From the NCBI RefSeq assembly GCF_003148645.1, contig NZ_QGGP01000005.1, forward strand, positions 32,751-96,750: a stretch of DNA of 64,000 bases, in the 5' to 3' direction. This DNA is from Xanthomarina spongicola (GTDB taxonomy: Bacteria; Bacteroidota; Bacteroidia; Flavobacteriales; Flavobacteriaceae). The position numbers and the translations under genes were made by a program. A model generated the notes under the pieces. That model saw nothing but the letters and a program-made list of their open reading frames with translations, was not told the origin of the DNA and searched no databases. Numbering within the stretch: position 1 is the stretch's first letter; every line of letters begins with the position of its first letter. Of this stretch, positions 8,732 to 18,337 are shown piece after piece.

Positions 8732-8776
8732 GATGAGATTCTTCACTTCGACTACGTTCAGTGCAGGCTTCATCTC
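8732..8776. repeat. REP-like intergenic repeat fragment
   Basis: The sequence reads GATGAGATTCTTCACTTCGA followed by a CATCTC end, with short inverted ends (GATGAGA and CATCTC). It resembles the dispersed 'TTCGACT...CAGTG' repeats seen between flavobacterial genes and is GC-richer than its surroundings. It shares the TTCGAC core with the trpF-trpB repeat. Confidence 0.5.
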
Positions 8777-8803
8777 TTTACTAAGAAAGGTAGTTTTAAA
8801 TTA

Positions 8804-8830
8804 TGAGATTCCTGCTTTCGCAGGAATTCT
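8804..8830. repeat. Short hairpin repeat at the 3' end of the barrel gene
   Basis: ATTCCTGC-TTTC-GCAGGAAT (8808-8827) is a perfect 8-bp stem with a four-base loop. It abuts the stop codon of the gene at 8830-10563. There is no T-run on the transcribed strand, so it looks like a repeat element rather than a terminator. Confidence 0.55.
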
Positions 8831-10563
8831 TAAAAATCAAACTTATAAGTAGCTCCTGCTAAAACTTGAATGCTTTGTACTGGGTAATTTAACCAACGTT
8901 GGTAATTTTGATTGGTAATATTATTAGCCTTTGCAAAGACCGAAAATCGATCGTTTATATGGTATCCAACATGTGCATTAACATCGAAATAACTATCTAA
9001 TGTTGTTGAACCAAAAGATACTACTGGAAACGTAGTAACATAAACTTGGTCTTTACGTTCGCCAACATAATATAAACTAGCTCCTGCAAACCAATGAGAA
9101 TCTATTTGATAATCCATAAATAAAGATCCTGTAAGGCTAGGTAAATTCCATGCTTCGGTTTCGTTATCTGTACTGTAAGCAAAAAAGTCTGCTTTAACAC
9201 CTAGAGTAAAATTTCGGTTGACATCGACACTTAATTCTCCTCCTATATTAAATGTTGACACATCATCATAAACTACAGAAAACGAATTTCCAAATTGGTA
9301 ACTTTCATCTGGACTGATAAATTCTATTTCGTTATGTCTAAAAAGAGCTTTATCAGTTTCAGCAAAATAAGCTCCATAAATATCATAACTAACACTATTA
9401 GACACTTTGCCTTTTAATCCTACAAAGGCATTATATTGTTGATCTGTTGGTGCCACAAATAATGTAGGTGATACAAACTTGTTTTCATCAGCAAAATTTT
9501 CGTAAGTATTTTGAATCAAACCTCCTTTAATACCTCCATAAGCTATTAAAACTTCATCTACTAAACGATATGAAGCTGCAATATTTGGATAGATATAAAA
9601 CTTGTTATCTCCTCCTTCAAAATCGTTTAAGTAATATAAAGAAACTCCTAAATCAAGAGTTAAATCTTCATGAATTAATCGATATGTTGGAGCCAAGCCA
9701 ATATTAAAGTTACCATACTTTAATTCTGAGTTTGTATAATAATTTCTATCAAAAGAACCAGACAAATAATCGAACATTAAATCGGTAGAAATTTCAATAT
9801 CTGCTATTGGAATATCTGCCGAACCTTTAGCATTAAATCTATTTTCAGCAGAACCTTGGTCGTCTCCAAAATGTCTAAAAAACACTGAAGCAGATTTTAT
9901 ATAAGTGTCCTTAAAAGTAATATCTCCACCTAGATTTCCACCATAAAAAGTATGGCTTACATTTAATTGTGTTTCAGGCGATGTTTCATCATAATAAGGT
10001 TGTGGTAATCCATACCAATTAAAAATTTGATGTTTGAAACCTCCTTCTACATTCCAACTTAGATCTCTTTCTTTTCTTGAAAAATTAACATTCGCATTGG
10101 TATCGTAAAAATAATCGTCTAATAACACATCATCAATACCTCCTTGAGAAGAATGATGCTTAAAATAACCACCAACATTATCGGTTTTATTTAATGCATA
10201 GCTTAAATACGCATCTCCTAAAATGGTTGCATAGCTACCAAATCCTAACGAAGCATAATTATCATAACTTTTAGCAGGTTTTTCTTTATCTACTAGAGCT
10301 GCCTTTCCTTTAGCAGGCGTAAATGTTGAAGCAACAGGAAAAGAGAATATATTGTATTTAACTTCTTTTTTAGTAGTGGTTTCTTTATCGTCAATAGTAG
10401 GTGTTTCTTTTACCTTAAACGCATCAGAAATTGTTGGTGTGTAAGGTTTAACTACATTAATAACATCTGTTTTTATAGTATCGTTATCTCTTTCTTGAGA
10501 ATAAGATATAGAAATACTTAAGATGAATAAAATGATACTAATTTTATGAATGTGCTTTCGCAT
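8830..10563 (-). CDS. Outer-membrane beta-barrel, TonB-dependent-receptor-like without plug
   Basis: 577 residues with a signal peptide ending near SYSQ. After a linker with PYTPTISDAF, the rest alternates aromatic and polar residues in transmembrane beta-strand fashion, ending in a strand with C-terminal phenylalanine (AGATYKFDF), the sorting signature of barrels. Such proteins are usually annotated as TonB-dependent receptors, but I see no plug domain and no TonB box, so it may be a passive channel or receptor. It lies 41 bases after the large TPR gene on the same strand, which suggests that the two form one envelope system. Confidence 0.8.
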   Translation of the reverse strand: MRKHIHKISIILFILSISISYSQERDNDTIKTDVINVVKPYTPTISDAFKVKETPTIDDKETTTKKEVKYNIFSFPVASTFTPAKGKAALVDKEKPAKSYDNYASLGFGSYATILGDAYLSYALNKTDNVGGYFKHHSSQGGIDDVLLDDYFYDTNANVNFSRKERDLSWNVEGGFKHQIFNWYGLPQPYYDETSPETQLNVSHTFYGGNLGGDITFKDTYIKSASVFFRHFGDDQGSAENRFNAKGSADIPIADIEISTDLMFDYLSGSFDRNYYTNSELKYGNFNIGLAPTYRLIHEDLTLDLGVSLYYLNDFEGGDNKFYIYPNIAASYRLVDEVLIAYGGIKGGLIQNTYENFADENKFVSPTLFVAPTDQQYNAFVGLKGKVSNSVSYDIYGAYFAETDKALFRHNEIEFISPDESYQFGNSFSVVYDDVSTFNIGGELSVDVNRNFTLGVKADFFAYSTDNETEAWNLPSLTGSLFMDYQIDSHWFAGASLYYVGERKDQVYVTTFPVVSFGSTTLDSYFDVNAHVGYHINDRFSVFAKANNITNQNYQRWLNYPVQSIQVLAGATYKFDF

Positions 10564-10604
10564 AGATTTTATTTTATTTTTGATTTACGATTGATGAATT
10601 TTGA

Positions 10605-13600
10605 TTAATCTTCCTCTGGTAATACAGATGAGTTTGTTTTAGCTTGTTCTGCTTTAATTTTAGTTAGTTCTTCTTGAGCTTCTGTAACAACATCTTCAAA
10701 TTCTTTAAAGTTTTCAATAACACTTTCTAAAATATAGGTTGACTGAAAGGCTTCGTCTAATTGATAATAGTTTTTAGCCATCAATACAAGACCTTTAGCG
10801 CTAAAATATTTATAACTAGAAAAATCTTTAGCCAAACGTTGTGCAGTTGTATTAGATTCTTCAAAATCACCTTCCTTGTTTTTAAAATAGGCATTGTAGT
10901 ACAAAGCTTCGGCTGCTGCTTCTCCTGTTGCTGTTTTTTCTACTTCAATAAAAGCGTCTTTAGCTCGAGCTTCGTCTCCATTTTTTATTGCTGAACGAGC
11001 AATTATTAAATGTGCATCACTTTTAATTTTATTATCTAAAACGCCATGATTTAAAACCTTTTCAGCATATGTAACTGCTTCATTATACTTGTTTAACTGG
11101 TAATAAGCTTTCATTAAATTAGATTGTGCAAAAATGACATTCTGAGGAAAACTAGCTTCCACTTCTAAACGTTTTAGTGTAGGAATAGCTTCTATCCAGC
11201 TTTTCTTTTGCAAATATATTTGTGACACTTTAGAAAGTGATTCTTCTGTAAATTCGCTTGGTGAAGCATCTGCAACATACTGATAGTGTGGAGCAGCATT
11301 TTCTTTTAAATCCTTTTTAAAATATAACTGAGCCAAGTAAAAATGTGCTTGTAAAGCGTGTAACCCTTTAGGAAACTGACTTAAATAACTATTAAATTGC
11401 TTGATAGCATCGTCGGTTTTGCTTTCTATGTATTTCTTTTCTGCAGATTCGTAAGTGGTATTATCTAAATCGGCATCAGTAACATCCACATAATCTAAAG
11501 TTCTTACCCAAGATGCATAGTCGTCCACACGACCTAAGTCTATATAAATTAACCTAGCAGTTGCAACAGCTTGATTAGCTTCTGGTGTTCCAGGAAAGTC
11601 TTTTGCTACAGCCTTAAACTTGTTTAATGCTTGCTCATTATCACTCTTATTATAATGCACCAATCCTTGACGCAACATAGATCTTGGTACAAACGTACTC
11701 ATTCGGTATTCAGAATTTAATCGATCGTACATTTTTAATGCCTTTACATCTTCTCCTGTTTTTACATAAGAATTTCCAAGTTCGTACATGGCATCATCTC
11801 TTAATGTAGATTTTGGATAGGTTTGAAGAAATAATTCTAACTCTGATATTTTTTTAGAAGCTTTACCTTCATAACCATAACTAATCGACTTCTGAAAAAA
11901 GGCATAATCTGAATCTATTTTATTGATTTTTATAGCTTCATCGTAAGCCTGAATAGCTTCTCCATAATTACTGGTCACAAAATAAGCATCACCAAGTCTT
12001 AATAAAGCATCATTTAATCTTACCTTATCTTCTTTATGATTTTGGACAAATAGATTAAAATTCTGAATGGCTTGACTATAATTTTTTTGTTTAAAATAAG
12101 TATAAGCTAAATTGTAATCTAAATTTTTTATTTCAGGTGTTTCCGAAGCAATAGCTTGTTGTTGAAACTGTTTAAAACCAATTAAGGCATTTTCATAATT
12201 TGTTAAATTATAATTTGTTTCTGCTTCCCAAAAGGTTGCTCTAGCTGTGTATCTTGAATCTCTAGGTTCATTTATAGAATTTGAAAACATCTCTAAGGCG
12301 TCTTGATAATTTCCTTCGTTGTAAAGTTCAATCCCTCTATAAAAAGCCACTTTCTGATAAGCAACCTTATTTTCAAAACTATTTTTTCCTTTCAATAATT
12401 TTAAAGCTTCCTTATAATTTTTAGATGTAATATAAGAATCGATTAAAAGTATTTCAATTTCTTCTTTATAGGCAGAGTTTGGATATCGATCCAAATAACT
12501 AGTTAAAACTTGTGGAACAGATTGGTATGGGTTTCCTATTTCATAACTAATCTTTGCATAATTTAACCAAGCATCTTCCTGAATTTTTAAATTATAATCC
12601 ATTTGAGATGCATTACGAAATGCATTTAAAGCTTCCTGTTTTTTGTCTAATTCTACATAACTTTCACCTAAATGGTAATACGCATTTTGAGCCACTGCAT
12701 TGTTACCATCAATTATTTTATTGAATTCTGAAATAGCACTCTCAAAATTTTCTTGTTTATAATGCGCATAACCCAATTGATAATAATCTATGTTATTCCA
12801 TTTACCTTGTCTGCCTTTATACTCTGATAGATATGGAATGGCTTCAGCATATTTTTCTAGATTGAAATAACTCTCTCCAATTATCTTATTAAGTTCTGAA
12901 ACTTCGTTTCTATCGCTATTTGGTAATTGTTCTTTGGCAAGTTTAATGGCTTCTTCAAATTTGCCAAGTTTAAAATTTAAATCTGCCTGATAATAAGACA
13001 GTTTCTCCTTGTATTTTTCTTCACCACTAACTTGATCGAAATATTGATTGGCTTGTTCGTAATCATCACTTTCATAAGCCATAAAACCAATATAATACTT
13101 GGCTTGAGATCCATATTTTTGTGAATTTTCTACACGAGATAAATACTTTTTAGCATCTTTATAATTCTTGGTTGAAAAAGCCACATAACCATTGTTGAAA
13201 TTAAATTTTTCTTGTTCGTTTCTGGCTAAAGATTTTTCATCCACCTTATCATACCATTTTTTTGCATAGGCATATTTACCATTTGTAAAGTAATAATCTG
13301 CCACATCAACAAATGCTGTATTTCTTTTAGTACTTGTAGGATAATTTTTAACAAAATCTTCCATTAACTGGTCTGCATTTTGCTGATTTAATCTAACGCC
13401 ACAGTTGGCAATATAAAAGGCACAATCGGATTGTAAAACATCTGTTTCAGCTGTTTTTTGAATTTGAGTAAATAAAGACTGAGCTGCTAAATATTGCTGG
13501 TTATCGTACAAAGTCAAAGCTTTTTGATAATCTACCAGATGATTGGTATAAATTGCAGATTCTTGACTAAATACATTTAAGTTAAAGCTTAAAGCTATAA

Positions 13601-13628
13601 AGAATATAATTATTTTATGGATACTCAT
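10605..13628 (-). CDS. Large tetratricopeptide-repeat protein, exported
   Basis: 1007 residues with a signal peptide (cleavage near VFSQ). Nearly the whole protein consists of TPR units of about 34 residues, with recurring YxLGxxYxxxxxYxxAIxxF patterns such as YYQLGYAHYKQENFESAISEF and ALLRLGDAYFVTSNYGEAIQAY. It is probably a periplasmic scaffold that binds envelope proteins. It is followed by the barrel gene with a short gap, so the likely partner is that outer-membrane protein. Function is otherwise unknown; similar TPR proteins are involved in gliding or secretion in this phylum, but nothing here proves that. Confidence 0.85.
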   Translation of the reverse strand: MSIHKIIIFFIALSFNLNVFSQESAIYTNHLVDYQKALTLYDNQQYLAAQSLFTQIQKTAETDVLQSDCAFYIANCGVRLNQQNADQLMEDFVKNYPTSTKRNTAFVDVADYYFTNGKYAYAKKWYDKVDEKSLARNEQEKFNFNNGYVAFSTKNYKDAKKYLSRVENSQKYGSQAKYYIGFMAYESDDYEQANQYFDQVSGEEKYKEKLSYYQADLNFKLGKFEEAIKLAKEQLPNSDRNEVSELNKIIGESYFNLEKYAEAIPYLSEYKGRQGKWNNIDYYQLGYAHYKQENFESAISEFNKIIDGNNAVAQNAYYHLGESYVELDKKQEALNAFRNASQMDYNLKIQEDAWLNYAKISYEIGNPYQSVPQVLTSYLDRYPNSAYKEEIEILLIDSYITSKNYKEALKLLKGKNSFENKVAYQKVAFYRGIELYNEGNYQDALEMFSNSINEPRDSRYTARATFWEAETNYNLTNYENALIGFKQFQQQAIASETPEIKNLDYNLAYTYFKQKNYSQAIQNFNLFVQNHKEDKVRLNDALLRLGDAYFVTSNYGEAIQAYDEAIKINKIDSDYAFFQKSISYGYEGKASKKISELELFLQTYPKSTLRDDAMYELGNSYVKTGEDVKALKMYDRLNSEYRMSTFVPRSMLRQGLVHYNKSDNEQALNKFKAVAKDFPGTPEANQAVATARLIYIDLGRVDDYASWVRTLDYVDVTDADLDNTTYESAEKKYIESKTDDAIKQFNSYLSQFPKGLHALQAHFYLAQLYFKKDLKENAAPHYQYVADASPSEFTEESLSKVSQIYLQKKSWIEAIPTLKRLEVEASFPQNVIFAQSNLMKAYYQLNKYNEAVTYAEKVLNHGVLDNKIKSDAHLIIARSAIKNGDEARAKDAFIEVEKTATGEAAAEALYYNAYFKNKEGDFEESNTTAQRLAKDFSSYKYFSAKGLVLMAKNYYQLDEAFQSTYILESVIENFKEFEDVVTEAQEELTKIKAEQAKTNSSVLPEED

Positions 13629-13816
13629 AAATGTGCTTTTTCTATTAAAATCAAAGATAATTTAATCTCCATTTTATAACGTTAGAATTATGTTATAATT
13701 ATAAACAGACTTGTTAATATTGTATTTAGGTAAGGAATAATCAAGATTTTATTTTCCCTATTACCCTTTTATTGTTTACTTTGTGGTGGTAAATGTAATT
13801 ACCTTAAAATACTACT

Positions 13817-14503
13817 ATGCAAAACGTGCTTTATCTTAAAGATGCTTCTATTTATCAAGGAGATAGTCTTGTTCTATCAGATGTTAATGTAGAAATAAAC
13901 AAAGGAGATTTTGTTTATTTAATTGGTAAGACTGGAACTGGAAAAAGTAGTTTTATGAAAACACTTTATGGTGATTTACCTTTAACTGAAGGAGAAGGTA
14001 GCATTGTTGATTTTAACTTAAGAACTCTTAAAGAAAAAGACATACCTTTTTTAAGACGAAAATTAGGCGTCGTTTTTCAAGATTTCAAACTTCTTAATGA
14101 TAGAACCATAAACGAGAATTTATTATTTGTTTTAAAAGCTACTGGCTGGAAAAACAAAAACGAAATGAATACTCGTGTAGAAGAAGTTTTAAATAAAGTT
14201 GGCATGAAAACCAAAGGCTTTAAATTTCCACATGAACTTTCAGGAGGAGAACAACAACGTGTTGCTATTGCTAGAGCTTTATTAAACAACCCAGAACTTA
14301 TTCTTGCTGATGAACCTACAGGTAATCTAGACCCTCAAACAAGTATTGAGGTTATGGAAGTTTTACAAGACATTAATAAAAATGGGAATACCATATTAAT
14401 GGCTACTCACGATTATGCATTACTATTAAAATATCCAAGTAAAACACTTAAATGCGACGATAATCAAGTGTATGAAGTAGTACAACGTAAAGCAACTACC
14501 TAA
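13817..14503 (+). CDS. ftsE: Cell-division ABC ATPase FtsE
   Basis: 228 residues, the usual length. Walker A is GKTGTGKSS (Lys43), the Q-loop FQDFKLL, the signature LSGGEQ (141-146), Walker B LILADEP (161-167) and the switch His in ATHD. With FtsX it forms the complex that controls cell-wall hydrolases at the septum. ftsX is not adjacent here, so assignment rests on similarity to FtsE rather than context; a LolD-type ATPase is the alternative. A -7-like box (TTACTTTG, 13776-13783) precedes the start. Its stop overlaps the convergent gene by four bases. Confidence 0.8.
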   Translation: MQNVLYLKDASIYQGDSLVLSDVNVEINKGDFVYLIGKTGTGKSSFMKTLYGDLPLTEGEGSIVDFNLRTLKEKDIPFLRRKLGVVFQDFKLLNDRTINENLLFVLKATGWKNKNEMNTRVEEVLNKVGMKTKGFKFPHELSGGEQQRVAIARALLNNPELILADEPTGNLDPQTSIEVMEVLQDINKNGNTILMATHDYALLLKYPSKTLKCDDNQVYEVVQRKATT

Positions 14504-15450
14504 TTCTTATTTCTTATTTTTTGAAACAGTAATCTAGTTTCAAAAACCACTGGCAAACTTAATAAAGTAGTCTTGACATCCGTTTTAAGATAAAATGGCG
14601 ACATTATTAATAACAAACCAATGTATAGTGGCGCGCTAAACATGTTTACTTGTAAGATAAAATGAATTCCTAGATGTAAGCTTAATAATAAAACTCCCCA
14701 GATTTTATGTAAGTTTGGTTTGAAGAAAATAAAAACTGAACATATTTCAATATAAACCACAGCTAAATACATAAGCCATCCAATATAATAATGTTCTAAG
14801 AACCATGCTCCTATAATGGTAGGATCAACAAATTGATATTGTGTAATAATAACATTTCTGAAGGATAATGGTGAAAATAGGCTAACTTCTTTTGTTAAGA
14901 ATTCTACAACTCCCCAAAGTAATTTCCATGCACCAGTTAAACTATATGCCATTAATAAAAAGAACTGCGCAGTTGCAAAAGTTAAAATAGTTTTTTCTTG
15001 ATATTTATTTTTTCCATGTGTTGGAATAAACATAAAACAAAACAATATCATTAAACATAGATGTGAGCCATGATTAATTTTGCCAAACGAATTATTAAAT
15101 GCTATGTATAAAAAGTAAATAATAAACACATAAACCTTAAAAAATTTCTGATTTGGTTTTAAACATAACCACACAAAAGAAATGAATAAATTAATCTGAA
15201 AAAATAGTGTTAAATATCCTGTAGATATATCATTAACTAGCATCATTGGCCATAATGGATCAATCATTTTTGTATTTCCATCATGATTATCTGCAAATAA
15301 ATTTACAAATAATGCAAATAAGAAAAATAAATAAGAGAACTTAACAATGGTCATAATCTCATTATATAGCTCCTCTTTAGGTTTACTAAATAAAGGCAAT
15401 ATTCCATTGGCATATTTCCAAAAAATATGATTTTTAGTTATTTCTTTCAA
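14500..15450 (-). CDS. Multi-pass membrane protein, HTTM-like
   Basis: 316 residues with seven or eight hydrophobic helices. The arrangement and motifs such as the MINHGSH-like KINHGSHLCL, a central AYSLTGAWKLLWG and LLLSLHLGIHF recall the HTTM (vitamin K-dependent carboxylase-like) and DoxX-like membrane families, but I cannot assign it firmly. It starts 17 bases inside the preceding small gene (15434-15901), so the two are translationally linked. The pair lies downstream of the MBOAT and SGNH genes and may take part in surface-glycan modification. Confidence 0.65.
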   Translation of the reverse strand: MKEITKNHIFWKYANGILPLFSKPKEELYNEIMTIVKFSYLFFLFALFVNLFADNHDGNTKMIDPLWPMMLVNDISTGYLTLFFQINLFISFVWLCLKPNQKFFKVYVFIIYFLYIAFNNSFGKINHGSHLCLMILFCFMFIPTHGKNKYQEKTILTFATAQFFLLMAYSLTGAWKLLWGVVEFLTKEVSLFSPLSFRNVIITQYQFVDPTIIGAWFLEHYYIGWLMYLAVVYIEICSVFIFFKPNLHKIWGVLLLSLHLGIHFILQVNMFSAPLYIGLLLIMSPFYLKTDVKTTLLSLPVVFETRLLFQKIRNKN

Positions 15451-15901
15451 ATGGGATGATGTTATTGTTTTTAACAGTTAAAACTTGACTGTGATTTTCT
15501 GTAGCTTTATAATTTTCAATACTTAAATCCAACTCCTTTATATACAAAGTATATTCACTATTCTCGGGTAAGACATTTAAAAAAACACCTTGGTAAGTAT
15601 TTTCAATTCCTGGAATAGCTATTACATCATGATAAAAATTATTTACCATTAAATTTAAATCTGTAAGTGCTAAATCATGTACTGAATATAAGTCTAAAAT
15701 ATTGGTTGGTTTTGGTAAAATGGAGTCACCAATTTTATTTACAAGTACATATGGATAAACAAGATTATTTGGTGTTTTAGAATATAAAGACCATCTAAAA
15801 AATGGGTAAATTTCTTTTTTTTTGGTAAAAACACGTCCTATTATTGCTATAGCAAAATAAAATATAGCCCAAAACACAACAAAGTTTTTATAAAATCTCA
15901 T
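15434..15901 (-). CDS. Small membrane-anchored protein, partner of the HTTM-like protein
   Basis: 155 residues: a single N-terminal helix (about residues 6-24), then a soluble domain of about 125 residues with mixed strands, ending near IPFERNN. No family recognised. Its 3' end overlaps the HTTM-like gene by 17 bases. The arrangement resembles other pairs in which a small anchored protein accompanies a multi-pass enzyme. The ATG at 15901 is the first start in frame. Confidence 0.65.
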   Translation of the reverse strand: MRFYKNFVVFWAIFYFAIAIIGRVFTKKKEIYPFFRWSLYSKTPNNLVYPYVLVNKIGDSILPKPTNILDLYSVHDLALTDLNLMVNNFYHDVIAIPGIENTYQGVFLNVLPENSEYTLYIKELDLSIENYKATENHSQVLTVKNNNIIPFERNN

Positions 15902-15930
15902 AAGCTTCTAACAATATTAAACAATTTTTA

Positions 15931-16845
15931 CTACTTGTTTAAATATTGGTTTATTGTTAAAGTACATTTTTTTGCTCCTTTAGCATTTAAATGATCGGCA
16001 TCTTGAAAATCTTCTAAAATAAACTGCTTTTCATTTAACAAATCTATTCTTGTAACATTTGTATTAATAGCTTCTAATTGTTTACAAACCGAATCTATTT
16101 TCTTCCATTTTTCAGAATTCAATAAAGAGACATATTCTGGAACAGATGGCATATTTACTAAAAGAATTTCAATGTTTTTGGATTTACACAAATCAATCAT
16201 TTGCTGAATTCTTTCAGAATTTAAACTAAAATTCATTGAGCCGTCTTCATGTTTTTTTGCCACAACACGAGCCAAACGTTTCATTTCAACAGAATCAACT
16301 GTAGAGGAATATGTGTTTCCCCAACCATTAACATCACAACCAATTAAAGTGCCTTTTACTTTGTAATCTTTATAGGTATTCCAAGTATAATTGAATTTCC
16401 TAGAAAAAACCAAACTGTATTTTTTAGGGTTATACCATGTAACTAATGGAACTTCTAAGTCCATTTGAGATGCATAAAAATATTTTCGCCAAATATCTTC
16501 TTGTGTATTATCTGCCTGACTTAAAGTCGTGTATTCTACAGCTAAAACCACATATTTTAAGCTATTAAGGTTATTGATATGCTTTTCTAACAAGAGTTGG
16601 TCAAAATAAATAGTCTGACTAACATTAGATAAATTATAAGCTTTAAGAGAAAGCCATTCTGGATTGATACCATAGAAAGTATGAGAATCTCCTAATATAA
16701 GAACTTCTATATCTTTATTATTTGAAATTTGCTGGTGTTTATAAGTGTAATTATTAGGAACCGTTCTATAAAACACTTCAGCTAATATCCATACCACTAA
16801 TATTGGAATTAAAAATAAACTGATATATGTTAGTAATTTCTTCAT
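15931..16845 (-). CDS. SGNH-hydrolase-like membrane-anchored protein
   Basis: 304 residues with one N-terminal helix (about 5-25). Block I of the SGNH fold is visible as LILGDSHTFYG (Ser54), and the C-terminal DxxH as DADHLNAKG. Proteins of this type act after an MBOAT protein as transferases or esterases for O-acyl groups on surface polysaccharides, as DltD and AlgX/AlgJ do. The start codon overlaps the MBOAT stop by one base, which is strong evidence that the two work together. Confidence 0.82.
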   Translation of the reverse strand: MKKLLTYISLFLIPILVVWILAEVFYRTVPNNYTYKHQQISNNKDIEVLILGDSHTFYGINPEWLSLKAYNLSNVSQTIYFDQLLLEKHINNLNSLKYVVLAVEYTTLSQADNTQEDIWRKYFYASQMDLEVPLVTWYNPKKYSLVFSRKFNYTWNTYKDYKVKGTLIGCDVNGWGNTYSSTVDSVEMKRLARVVAKKHEDGSMNFSLNSERIQQMIDLCKSKNIEILLVNMPSVPEYVSLLNSEKWKKIDSVCKQLEAINTNVTRIDLLNEKQFILEDFQDADHLNAKGAKKCTLTINQYLNK

Positions 16846-18275
16846 TAAAATTGAAAATATATAAACGGTTGTGTGTCTCCTGAAAAATAAAATATTGCAA
16901 AAACAATAACATAATAAATAGCAATTCGTAAGGGTCTAGAATTAATAAAATCTATTTCCAAAAGATGTTTTCTGTCTCTTTGAAGCCATTCGAAAATCAT
17001 ATAAATAATTAAAAACAACACTAATCCTCTTGAAACTGTTGGAAATGAAAATAATGATATAGAAAAAATGCCTTTAAAATAAAGTAAGGCATGAGTAACA
17101 TTTTCTGCTCTAAAAAACACCCAAGCCAAGAGCACTACTAAAAATGTAGAACCTATTTGTAGGACTGTTTTAATAGAAGGCAACAGTTTATTTTGGTCTG
17201 CTATGTCTTTAAACTTAGCGTTTTTATTACCAAAAATAAGTGGTATAAAAAAAAGTGCATGAATAAATCCCCAAATAATAAATGTCCAATTTGCACCATG
17301 CCATAAACCACTAACTAAAAAAACAATAAAAATATTTCTCGCCCATTTTGCTTGAGAACCTTTATTTCCACCTAATGGAATATAAACGTAATCTCGAAAC
17401 CAGGTACTTAATGAAATATGCCATCGTCTCCAGAATTCTCCAAGATTTCTTGATAAATAAGGTGAATTAAAATTCTGCATTAAATCGAACCCTAATAATC
17501 TAGCTGAGCCAATTGCAATATCTGAATACCCTGAAAAATCGCCATAAATTTGAAATGCAAAGAAGAATGCTCCAAAAAACAATGTGCTACCACTATATTC
17601 TGGGTAGTGCCCAAAAATTTCATTCACTGCTAAGGCACAGTTATCTGCAATGACCATTTTTTTAAAAAGACCGATTAAGATTAATCTTAAGCCATCGACA
17701 CTTTTGGCATAATTAAATTGTCTTTTTCTTTCAAATTGTGGTAATAAATTAGACGCTCGCTCGATAGGTCCAGCAACTAATTGAGGAAAGAAACTTACAA
17801 AAGCAAAAAATGAAACCACATTATTTGTTGGCTCAATTCTTTTTCTATAAATATCAATGGTATAACTTAAGGTTTGAAACGTGTAAAAACTAATACCAAC
17901 TGGAAGTAAAATATGTAATGTACTTGACTCTAAACTTCTACCAAATAGTGAAAATACTTCTTGAAAAGATTCTATAAAAAAATTGTAGTATTTAAAAAAA
18001 CCAAGAACTCCTAGATTTACAATAAGGCTTGTAAGCAAGAGGGCTTTTCTTTTACTTTTCAGTTCGGTTTTTGCTAATGACATTCCAACCAAATAATCTA
18101 CGATAGAGCTTAAGAAAATTAGTCCTAAAAAGCGCCAATCCCAACAAGCATAAAAGAAGTAACTAGCAATTACAAGAAAAACATTCTGAATTTTAATGTT
18201 TTTCTTGAAAACAAACCAATACAACAAGAAGATTATTGGCATAAAAATGGCAAAATCTATGGTATTAAAAAGCAT
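16845..18275 (-). CDS. MBOAT-family O-acyltransferase
   Basis: 476 residues, about 11 membrane helices. The family motifs are FWRRWHISLSTWFRDYVYIPLGG, with His286, and SGLWHGANW, with the invariant His326. It is related to AlgI, DltB and PatA, which pass acetyl or other acyl groups across the inner membrane for O-acylation of exported polysaccharide. The next gene, overlapping by one base, encodes an SGNH protein that would complete the transfer. The upstream region (18276-18337) is short, so it may be transcribed with the beta-helix gene. Confidence 0.92.
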   Translation of the reverse strand: MLFNTIDFAIFMPIIFLLYWFVFKKNIKIQNVFLVIASYFFYACWDWRFLGLIFLSSIVDYLVGMSLAKTELKSKRKALLLTSLIVNLGVLGFFKYYNFFIESFQEVFSLFGRSLESSTLHILLPVGISFYTFQTLSYTIDIYRKRIEPTNNVVSFFAFVSFFPQLVAGPIERASNLLPQFERKRQFNYAKSVDGLRLILIGLFKKMVIADNCALAVNEIFGHYPEYSGSTLFFGAFFFAFQIYGDFSGYSDIAIGSARLLGFDLMQNFNSPYLSRNLGEFWRRWHISLSTWFRDYVYIPLGGNKGSQAKWARNIFIVFLVSGLWHGANWTFIIWGFIHALFFIPLIFGNKNAKFKDIADQNKLLPSIKTVLQIGSTFLVVLLAWVFFRAENVTHALLYFKGIFSISLFSFPTVSRGLVLFLIIYMIFEWLQRDRKHLLEIDFINSRPLRIAIYYVIVFAIFYFSGDTQPFIYFQF

Positions 18276-18337
18276 TGGTTTTTGTTAGAAGTTAATTGTA
18301 AATATATGCTTTTTGTGAATTTAGAACATCATTCCAT

